Of a DNA stretch of 8,660 nt, positions 1-5,378 are shown one piece after another. Each line of letters begins with the position of its first letter. Position 1 is the stretch's first letter. The notes under the pieces were generated by a model that was given only the letters and a program-made list of their open reading frames with translations, was not told the origin of the DNA and ran no database searches. Source of the stretch: Lachnospiraceae bacterium UBA4292 (GTDB lineage Bacteria > Bacillota > Clostridia > Lachnospirales > Lachnospiraceae); contig DGVE01000157.1 of assembly GCA_002395865.1 (NCBI GenBank), positions 1 through 8,660 of the forward strand. The letters are read 5' to 3'. The position numbers were made by a program, and so were the translations under genes.

Positions 1-1409
1 CTGCCGATGAGACGGTCCTCATCCGTTCCTCGCACGGACTCAAGTAGCTTCGAAAGATCCTTCGGATGAATGGAACCATTCCTGACATGGAGCACATGTC
101 CCAGTCCACCCGCAAAGGATGCGAAGAAGGTCATCTTGTCCTCGGAAGGGCTCTCGTGGTTTCTGTAAATGAAGGGCAGCTCGCACCAGCTCGCGTACTC
201 CGCCACGGACTCATTGGCTGCAAGCATGAAATCCTCTATAAGTCTCGCGGCCTCGTTGCGGTCGTACGGAACGATATCCGTGCACACTCCTTCGTCATCT
301 ATCACAGCCTTCGCCTCGGGAAGGTCGAAATCCACGGCGCCTCTGTCATAGCGCTTCTTTCTAAGCTTAAGCGACAGCTCGTGCATCTTCTTAAGGTCAT
401 CAATGAATGGCTCATGATCCTTCAATATGCTCTCATACTCCGGATCATCCGTCTTCTCCTCAAGAATAGCTCCGACAGAAGGGTAATCCATCTTTTTGTC
501 AGACCGTATGACAGTCTCCATAAGAGCAGCATCCAGACGGTTGCCCTGAGAATCGAATACCATCCTACAGGTAAATGCAAGTCTGTCCTCGTCGGGGTTG
601 AGAGAGCAGATACCGTTCGAGAGGCTTACGGGCAGCATCGGTATGACTCTGTCGGCAAAATACACGCTTGTGCCGCGATCTCTCGCCTCCCTGTCGATGA
701 CGGAATTCTCCCTGACATAGTGGCTGACATCCGCTATATGCACATAGAGAACGGTGTTGTCCCCCTCCGACTCTATGGAGAGCGCATCGTCCATGTCCTT
801 CGCGTCCTTGCCGTCGATGGTAAATGTGAGAAGGCTTCTGAGATCGGTCCTCCCCTTCATCTCCTGCTCGCTGACAGACTGGGCTATCCTGCCTGCGGCC
901 GCGAGAACATCATCGGGAAATACCTCGGGGATATTGTTAGAGCGGATAACGCTCATGATATCGGTCTCAAGCGTACCCGAAGCACCCAGAACCTCGGTTA
1001 TCTTCCCCTCGGGGCACTTCTTCGGATCGAACACGAAGAGCTCGCACACCACCTTGTCGCCGTCCTTCGCGCCGCCTAAGTTCTCCGCGGTCACAAATAT
1101 GTCCGAGCCGAGCTTTCTGTCATCCGCAATGACGAAACCGAAGCCCGATGACATCTCGAGCGTGCCCGTTATGACGGAGTTTGCGTGCTCCAGTATCTCT
1201 ATGATGGCGCCCTCCGGCTTTTTGCCGACCTGCGCAGAGATGATACGCACCTTCACCCTGTCGCGGTTAAGCGCACCGCCGCGGTAGATCCGGCTGATGA
1301 ATATGTCCTCTCCCCCGTCATACGACACGAAGCCGTATTCCTTCGCCGTCCCGTTAAATACGCCCGTTATTATACTGCCCCTCTCGGGACCTTTTTGGTT
1401 CTTCGCCAT
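1..1409 (-). CDS. rnr: Ribonuclease R (3'-5' exoribonuclease), 3' end cut off by window
   Basis: RNase R degrades RNA processively from the 3' end, including structured RNA, and acts in mRNA and rRNA turnover. I translated this reading frame by hand; it is open from an ATG at 1409 to the left edge (about 469 residues, no stop). Residues about 11-68 and 78-140 look like two cold-shock RNA-binding domains (the second contains SSGFGFVIADD). The RNB catalytic domain follows, with the signature TIDGKDAKDMDDA at 197-209; D199, D205, D207 and D208 match the metal-binding aspartates of the RNase II/R family. Further family motifs are SLSNGICSLNP (262-272), LIEDFMLAANE (390-400) and PFIYRNHE (412-419). 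The protein starts almost directly at the first cold-shock domain, so it lacks the N-terminal helix-turn-helix extension of longer RNase R proteins. The rest of RNB and the S1 domain lie outside the window. The SD AGGGGGA (1413-1419) has short spacing (about 4 nt). It sits downstream of secG, a frequent pairing. Identification is firm. Confidence 0.95.
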   Translation of the reverse strand, partial: MAKNQKGPERGSIITGVFNGTAKEYGFVSYDGGEDIFISRIYRGGALNRDRVKVRIISAQVGKKPEGAIIEILEHANSVITGTLEMSSGFGFVIADDRKLGSDIFVTAENLGGAKDGDKVVCELFVFDPKKCPEGKITEVLGASGTLETDIMSVIRSNNIPEVFPDDVLAAAGRIAQSVSEQEMKGRTDLRSLLTFTIDGKDAKDMDDALSIESEGDNTVLYVHIADVSHYVRENSVIDREARDRGTSVYFADRVIPMLPVSLSNGICSLNPDEDRLAFTCRMVFDSQGNRLDAALMETVIRSDKKMDYPSVGAILEEKTDDPEYESILKDHEPFIDDLKKMHELSLKLRKKRYDRGAVDFDLPEAKAVIDDEGVCTDIVPYDRNEAARLIEDFMLAANESVAEYASWCELPFIYRNHESPSEDKMTFFASFAGGLGHVLHVRNGSIHPKDLSKLLESVRGTDEDRLIG

Positions 1410-1412
1410 AAA

Positions 1413-1419
1413 TCCCCCT
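1413..1419 (-). promoter_or_regulatory. Ribosome binding site of rnr
   Basis: AGGGGGA sits about 4 nt before the ATG at 1409. It supports this start, although the spacing is shorter than usual. The site directly adjoins the T-tract of the upstream terminator, so a transcript started just after the terminator could not include it with a normal leader. Confidence 0.6.
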
Positions 1420-1450
1420 AAAAAAATCACCCTCCGCAAAACGGAGGGTG
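1420..1450 (-). terminator. Intrinsic terminator between secG and rnr
   Basis: Read on the minus strand, a perfect 9-bp stem CACCCTCCG / CGGAGGGTG with a 5-nt loop TTTTG (stem arms at 1442-1450 and 1428-1436) is followed by A and seven T residues (1420-1426). This is a textbook rho-independent terminator for secG transcription. The other strand has no T-tract after the stem, so it acts in one direction only. The T-tract runs straight into the rnr ribosome binding site at 1413-1419. Confidence 0.9.
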
Positions 1451-1458
1451 GTCAGTCA

Positions 1459-1707
1459 TCACTTAAAATAGCCGAGATTAAGTACAAGGGCGATGATTAT
1501 GAAGAGAATCGCAAGAATAGTCGTAGCCTTCTCCAGCTTTCCCTCCAGGGAACGGCCCTTGTTCTTCCCCCAGTAATTATCGGCTGCTCCGCTGATCGAA
1601 CCCGTAAGTCCGGCCTGCTTTCCCTCCTGCATGAGCACTATAACAGTGACCACGAGGCTTATTATAACAAATAATATCGTAAGGATAGTCTTAACAACAG
1701 AAATCAA
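1459..1707 (-). CDS. secG: Preprotein translocase subunit SecG (TTG start)
   Basis: SecG is the small accessory subunit of the SecYEG channel and aids SecA-driven protein export through the cytoplasmic membrane. The 82-residue product has two membrane helices (about 4-26 and 61-80). The loop between them carries the typical SecG sequence LMQEGKQAGLTGSISGA (25-41) and then WGKNKGRSLEGKLEKAT. Length fits the family (about 75-85 residues in Gram-positive bacteria). I chose the TTG codon at 1705-1707 because GGGAGGTG lies 6 nt upstream. An in-frame ATG at 1746 would add 13 charged residues before the first helix and would place the strong SD inside the gene. The gene ends in two tandem TGA codons (1459-1461 and 1456-1458) just before the terminator. 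It has its own promoter at about 1768-1796 and is followed by rnr. Identity is firm; the TTG start is a well-supported inference. Confidence 0.95.
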   Translation of the reverse strand: MISVVKTILTILFVIISLVVTVIVLMQEGKQAGLTGSISGAADNYWGKNKGRSLEGKLEKATTILAILFIIIALVLNLGYFK

Positions 1708-1713
1708 GTTTTT

Positions 1714-1721
1714 CACCTCCC
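1714..1721 (-). promoter_or_regulatory. Ribosome binding site deciding the secG TTG start
   Basis: GGGAGGTG lies 6 nt (AAAAAC) before the TTG at 1707. This near-perfect anti-SD match, at ideal spacing, is the reason to prefer TTG over the upstream ATG at 1746. The GTG contained in the motif is in frame but has no ribosome binding site of its own. Confidence 0.85.
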
Positions 1722-1767
1722 GCGGTATACGCCGCCCGAATGTCACGTCCTTTACACAGACTATAGA

Positions 1768-1796
1768 ATGATAGCACAGATCGGATCATATTGCAA
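1768..1796 (-). promoter_or_regulatory. Sigma-A type promoter of secG (extended -10)
   Basis: On the minus strand a -35 box TTGCAA (1791-1796), a 17-nt spacer and a -10 box TATCAT (1768-1773) are present. The spacer ends in TGC, giving the extended -10 pattern TGnTATCAT. Predicted transcription start is near 1761, leaving a leader of roughly 54 nt before the secG TTG codon. It lies in the licD-secG intergenic region. No terminator follows licD, so read-through from the upstream operon could add to secG expression. Confidence 0.75.
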
Positions 1797-1808
1797 GAAG
1801 TTTTTTAA

Positions 1809-1832
1809 GAATTTTACTTTTCTGAATTTTAC
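1809..1832. repeat. Imperfect 15-bp tandem duplication across the licD stop
   Basis: The 9-mer GAATTTTAC occurs at 1809-1817 and again at 1824-1832 with a 15-bp period. The 15-bp units match at about 13 of 15 positions. The duplication places a second TAA exactly five codons after the licD TAA, in the same frame. It is AT-rich and does not form a hairpin. Confidence 0.6.
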
Positions 1833-2695
1833 TCTTCCCTCAATCTGTCCTTGTAAGGCCCGAAATCCAGATAATAAGGGCAGTGAGTCTTTCTCTTGTC
1901 CTCCGGCGGCAGCTGCATGAAATCGCCATACATCTGTGTCAGGAACTTCTCCACCTTCTGAGGGAGCGGCATCACGGTGTCCTCAAACTTAAGATACCGC
2001 AGCGGGTAGATATCGTCGTTACAGAAGGTGAGTATGTTGGGAGTCGGATCGCAGAAGAAACCGATCCTCTTCGTCTTCTTTTTCGAATACTTTCTGTTGC
2101 ACGCCTCTCTCTTCCTGTAGAGCCAGTCCTTGCTGATGTGGAATATGTCCATCATCTTATTGGCGGCGCGACAGGCCGCGGTGACGAGCTTAGCCTTCAC
2201 ACCGCCAAAGCCCAAAGTGGGCTCAGGAACGGATCTGAGGATCATGAGCTTTCCCCAGAACCATGCGCTCCACATCTGAAGCTGGTAGGCCAGCTCGTTG
2301 TCCGAGCAGTTGTCCAGTGCGTATAGGTCCAGAAATATTCCGTAAGGGCTGTCCACATCCTTCATGGATTCCTCCTTGAATGTAGTCCCTTTAAGGCACA
2401 TCCTCGTGGTGGCCAGAGGATAGTTCCTGTCATTTTTGGTATTTAAAATGTAGTACTTGTCCGACCACTTCTTCGCCACTATACGGTTCAGCTTCTCGTA
2501 GTCCTTCCTGGGCATGAAGAGATCGATATCGTCGTCCCATGGTATAAAGCCCTGATGCCTTATCGCGCCTATCGCGGTGCCCGCGTATCCGAAGTATGTG
2601 AGATGATATCTGTCACAGATGCTCTTGAAATCGTGGTACATCTCAAGCTCGAGCTGCTGTATGAGCTTTAATTCGCCGGGTCTGTACTCTGTCAT
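1829..2695 (-). CDS. LicD-family phosphotransferase/nucleotidyltransferase-fold protein
   Basis: LicD proteins transfer phosphocholine or related phospho-alcohols (for example ribitol phosphate) from a CDP-activated donor to cell-surface glycans such as teichoic acids or capsules. The 288-residue protein shows the family hallmarks in order: GTAIGAIRHQGFIPWDDDIDL (39-59) with the D54-D55-D56-x-D58 metal-binding motif of the nucleotidyltransferase fold, PYGIFLDLYALD (117-128), and the C-terminal block FLTQMYGDFMQLPPEDKR (251-268). A basic stretch lies at about 194-210. No signal peptide or clear membrane helix is seen, so it probably acts on the cytoplasmic side. It is the last gene of the operon: its ATG is 5 nt past the hflC stop, and its SD (AAGGAA) overlaps that stop. 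The true substrate cannot be read from the sequence. Family assignment is firm, phosphocholine specificity is not. Confidence 0.88.
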   Translation of the reverse strand: MTEYRPGELKLIQQLELEMYHDFKSICDRYHLTYFGYAGTAIGAIRHQGFIPWDDDIDLFMPRKDYEKLNRIVAKKWSDKYYILNTKNDRNYPLATTRMCLKGTTFKEESMKDVDSPYGIFLDLYALDNCSDNELAYQLQMWSAWFWGKLMILRSVPEPTLGFGGVKAKLVTAACRAANKMMDIFHISKDWLYRKREACNRKYSKKKTKRIGFFCDPTPNILTFCNDDIYPLRYLKFEDTVMPLPQKVEKFLTQMYGDFMQLPPEDKRKTHCPYYLDFGPYKDRLREE

Positions 2696-2700
2696 GGTCT

Positions 2701-3672
2701 TTATTCCTTCCCGTTACCGTCAGCCTTCACGTTATCGTCTGTCTCCGAGCTATCGTCAGTCTTCGCGCTCTTTTCCGAGCCGATGCCGGTAAAATCAAAG
2801 CTGCTTCCGTAGAGTATCTTAACAAGTTCTGAGTCCTTGTCGAGGATGATCGTCTTGTTTGAGCCCTTCAGAGTCGTGTCAAGCGCATCGAGCGAACGGA
2901 GGAAATTGTAGAAATCCGCCTTCTCCTCGGTGTTGTACGCCTCGCGAAGTATATTCATGTACTCAGCCTCGCCCTCTGCCACGAGCACCTGGGCGTCCTT
3001 ATATGCGTTGGACTTCATGACGGATGTGGTCTTGTCGGTCTCGTTCTTTATCTTCTGCGCTTCGGCCTCGCCCTGTGCCCTGTAGGCAGCCGCGATATTC
3101 TCGCGCTCGGAGATCATTCTCTCATATACCGCCTCCTTGTTGTCATCGGGTAGATCGAGAGCCTTTATCTCAGTTACGAGTATGAGTATGCCGTAGTCGT
3201 CGATATCCGAATTGGCCTCAGCCGTGAGCATCTGGGTGAGCTTCTCGCCCCTCGCCTCTATCACCTCGTCCTGATTCATTGACGAGATGACATTCTTGAG
3301 AGCGTTGTATACGGCTGCCTCGATCCTCTCCTCCGCCCGCGATCCGATGGCGTCGAGGGTACGGATGTACTTCATGGGATCGACAACCTTCCAGAGCACG
3401 TAGTCGTCTGCGATCATGCTCTTTTTATCCTTCGTAATGACGTCGGACAGGGGAACGTCGTAGATCCTCGTGGCCTTGGAGACTACCTGGATATTCTGTA
3501 TGAACGGTATCTTGAAATGCAGTCCGGGGTTATCGACTATGGTCACGATCCTGCCGAACTGTCTCACAGCCACATATTCGTTGGGCTTAACGGTATACAT
3601 CGCGCCTGATACCACCATTATGGCAGCGACGGCGATTATTATGATAAAACCTCTAATAATTCCTTTTTTCAT
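2701..3672 (-). CDS. hflC: HflC, SPFH/Band 7 membrane scaffold protein
   Basis: HflC pairs with HflK to form a membrane cage that, in the well-studied E. coli case, encloses FtsH and modulates its proteolysis. The 323-residue product has one N-terminal membrane helix (about 6-24). A Band 7/SPFH domain follows from about 26 (MYTVKPNEYVAVRQFGRI, then NPGLHFKIPF at 48-57 and ADDYVLWKVVDP at 88-99). A long charged helical region covers about 180-240 (ERENIAAAYRAQGEAEAQKI), and an HflC-like block with ILDKDSELVKILYG lies at 276-289. The last about 25 residues are hydrophilic and rich in D, S, T, K and E. The ATG at 3672 is chosen because AAGAGG lies 7 nt upstream. An in-frame ATG at 3759 would add 29 residues inside hflK and hide the N-terminal anchor. 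It lies 37 nt downstream of hflK and 5 nt upstream of licD. Confidence 0.92.
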   Translation of the reverse strand: MKKGIIRGFIIIIAVAAIMVVSGAMYTVKPNEYVAVRQFGRIVTIVDNPGLHFKIPFIQNIQVVSKATRIYDVPLSDVITKDKKSMIADDYVLWKVVDPMKYIRTLDAIGSRAEERIEAAVYNALKNVISSMNQDEVIEARGEKLTQMLTAEANSDIDDYGILILVTEIKALDLPDDNKEAVYERMISERENIAAAYRAQGEAEAQKIKNETDKTTSVMKSNAYKDAQVLVAEGEAEYMNILREAYNTEEKADFYNFLRSLDALDTTLKGSNKTIILDKDSELVKILYGSSFDFTGIGSEKSAKTDDSSETDDNVKADGNGKE

Positions 3673-3679
3673 TGTAGAA

Positions 3680-3685
3680 CCTCTT
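3680..3685 (-). promoter_or_regulatory. Ribosome binding site deciding the hflC start
   Basis: AAGAGG is followed by a 7-nt spacer and the ATG at 3672. It selects this start over the in-frame ATG at 3759 inside hflK. Confidence 0.75.
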
Positions 3686-3709
3686 TCAAGCTTTATGCCT
3701 TGTGATCGA

Positions 3710-4669
3710 TCAGTTCGAAAAGCTGTCAAGCGGAAGTACCGTCTGGGTGTTTCCGTCATCTATGATGACCTTTGCGCCCGGCAGTATATTCTCGAGAGCC
3801 TCGTAGTACAGTCTCTGCTTGGTTATGAGAGGATATAACTGGTACTGTTCAAACATCTGGTTAAACCTGGCCACCTGTCCCTCGGCCTCCGCGATACGAG
3901 CCTGCTTCGTGGCCTCTGCGTCCTGCGTGATGCGGTCAGCCTCTGCCTCCGCGGCAGGTATCTGCTCGTTCTGATACTGCTTTGCGTTATTTATGGCAGT
4001 ATCCTTTCCCTGCTTGGCAGTCTCGACCGCCTTGAAGGCAGTGACGATAGCTTCTGTCGGCGGCTCTGCGTCCTGAACAGTGATATTTACGATCTGCAGA
4101 CCGATGTCCTGCTCCGTAAGAGCCTCCTGCATCTTCTGCTTAACCTCGCCCTGTATCTGCGACTTGGCCGTGGTCATCGCGTCGTCTACGGTGTAGTTGA
4201 TCACCGTGGAGCGGATGGAGGCCAGGGCAATGTTTTTGAGTATAAGCTCAGGCTTGCCGGAGTTATACAGATAGGCCACGGGATCGGACACCCTGTACTC
4301 CATGTAGAAATCGATATCGATCAGGTTGAAATCAGAGGTGATCATTATACCCTCGGTATCGACGGTGAAGGTCTGGCCGTCGTTATTTACGGCATAGCCG
4401 ATACCGGTTCCGTGAACCGTGATGTCGACCTTGGTCACCTGCTGCAGGAAGGGTATCTTGAAATACAATCCCGCGGAATCAGTCCTTATGACATCGCCGA
4501 ACATGGTGACTACCGCTGTCTCCTGCTCCTCCACGCGGTAGAACGAACTGTTTACCGCAATGAATAAAAAAATAATTATCGCGAGCACGATGACTGCCTT
4601 TGCGATGTTAACCGGCTTTTTGGGAGTCTTCTCACCAACTGCGGCATTCTGTCTCATACCATTCTTCAT
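3710..4669 (-). CDS. hflK: HflK, SPFH/Band 7 membrane scaffold protein
   Basis: HflK is the partner of HflC in the membrane SPFH complex. The 319-residue product has a short basic cytoplasmic N-terminus (1-24), one membrane helix (about 24-40) and an SPFH domain from about 41. Typical HflK sequence is visible: VEEQETAVVTMFGDV (46-60), AGLYFKIPFLQQV (66-78), MITSDFNLIDIDFYMEYRVSDP (109-130), VQDAEPPTEAIVTAFKAVETAKQGKD (198-223) and ITKQRLYYEALENIL (282-296). A long Ala/Glu/Gln-rich helical segment lies at about 220-275. It lacks the glycine-rich N-terminal extension of the E. coli protein, which explains the shorter length. The SD AAGGAG is 6 nt before the ATG and overlaps the stop of the upstream gene, so translation is probably coupled. 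hflC follows at once. FtsH is not encoded nearby. Confidence 0.94.
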   Translation of the reverse strand: MKNGMRQNAAVGEKTPKKPVNIAKAVIVLAIIIFLFIAVNSSFYRVEEQETAVVTMFGDVIRTDSAGLYFKIPFLQQVTKVDITVHGTGIGYAVNNDGQTFTVDTEGIMITSDFNLIDIDFYMEYRVSDPVAYLYNSGKPELILKNIALASIRSTVINYTVDDAMTTAKSQIQGEVKQKMQEALTEQDIGLQIVNITVQDAEPPTEAIVTAFKAVETAKQGKDTAINNAKQYQNEQIPAAEAEADRITQDAEATKQARIAEAEGQVARFNQMFEQYQLYPLITKQRLYYEALENILPGAKVIIDDGNTQTVLPLDSFSN

Positions 4670-4679
4670 GACATTCTCC

Positions 4680-5342
4680 TTATCTCTTCTGAGCTACTTC
4701 AGAAGCCTTTTTATATATCGAATGCGGTGGAACCACGCCCCTGACGGAGGACAGCGGGTACACATTCGTGCCGCTTCCTATGACTGTACCGGGATTTAAT
4801 ACGCTTCCACAGCCGACCTCGACATTGTCGCCTAGGAAGGCGCCGACCTTCTTGCGGCCGGTCTCATAGCGCATATCGCCGTCCTTTATCACAACGAGCT
4901 TCTTGTCCGACTTCACATTCGATGTGATGGAGCCCGCGCCCATGTGGGACTTGTAGCCCAGTATCGAATCGCCGACATAGTTATAGTGCGGCACCTGAAC
5001 GTTGTCGAACAGTATCACATTCTTAAGCTCTGTGGAATTGCCCACGACACATTTTTTGCCTATCATCGCACAGCCGCGCACGAATGCGCAGTGTCTGACC
5101 TCGGCTTCCTCATCGATGATGCACGGGCCGGTGATGGAAGCGGTGGGCGCGATCTTCGCGCTCTTGTGAGCCCACACCTTCGGTGCGATCTGCGCGAAAT
5201 CATCTCCGAGGGACTCACCCGTCTTTTCGAGGAACTCGCTTATATGCTCGAGCACCTCCCAGGGGTATTCCCTGTTCTTGAAGATGTCCGAAATGCGTGT
5301 CTTTGTAAGATCAAACAGTTCTTTATTCTTGATCGGATTCAT
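4680..5342 (-). CDS. Stand-alone left-handed beta-helix protein, GlmU acetyltransferase-like
   Basis: The 220-residue protein consists of a short helical N-terminus (about 1-50) and a left-handed parallel beta-helix (about 53-205) built from hexapeptide repeats. It resembles the C-terminal acetyltransferase half of GlmU, which makes UDP-GlcNAc precursor, but the N-terminal uridylyltransferase domain is absent. The segment NSTELKNVILFDNVQVPHYN (102-121), continuing YVGDSILGYKSHMGAGSITSN, aligns by eye with the GlmU active-site coils. H119 in PHYNYVGD falls where GlmU has its catalytic histidine. Such proteins are often annotated as UDP-GlcNAc pyrophosphorylase, which the missing domain makes unlikely. 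The real substrate is unknown; a sugar-phosphate acyltransferase is a fair inference. Start: the ATG at 5342 has AAAGAGGT 7 nt upstream, whereas the ATG at 5360 has no comparable site. It lies 36 nt after the topoisomerase gene and 10 nt before hflK. Confidence 0.8.
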   Translation of the reverse strand: MNPIKNKELFDLTKTRISDIFKNREYPWEVLEHISEFLEKTGESLGDDFAQIAPKVWAHKSAKIAPTASITGPCIIDEEAEVRHCAFVRGCAMIGKKCVVGNSTELKNVILFDNVQVPHYNYVGDSILGYKSHMGAGSITSNVKSDKKLVVIKDGDMRYETGRKKVGAFLGDNVEVGCGSVLNPGTVIGSGTNVYPLSSVRGVVPPHSIYKKASEVAQKR

Positions 5343-5349
5343 GTTGTTT

Positions 5350-5357
5350 ACCTCTTT
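5350..5357 (-). promoter_or_regulatory. Ribosome binding site deciding the beta-helix gene start
   Basis: AAAGAGGT is followed by 7 nt and the ATG at 5342. It favours this codon over the in-frame ATG at 5360, six codons upstream, which overlaps the same site. Confidence 0.7.
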
Positions 5358-5378
5358 CATATTCGTCTCTGCGCTGCG

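Noticed and set aside
66..1287. Long open frames on the plus strand opposite rnr (337 and 177 codons)
   Set aside because: They are antisense to a clear RNase R coding frame with all catalytic motifs, show no recognisable domain, and lack good ribosome binding sites.
1722..1735. Short GC-rich inverted repeat (GCGG/CCGC, 6-nt loop) just upstream of the secG SD
   Set aside because: Only 4 bp of stem and no conserved riboswitch or leader features; too weak to call a regulatory element.
3703..3712. Perfect 10-bp palindrome TGATCGATCA overlapping the hflK stop codon
   Set aside because: Such short palindromes occur by chance, it has no loop for a hairpin and no T-tract, and no partner copy was noticed.
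3673..3759. Extended N-terminus for hflC starting at the ATG at 3759
   Set aside because: It overlaps the hflK C-terminus, has no good SD, and would bury the N-terminal membrane anchor behind 29 unrelated residues.
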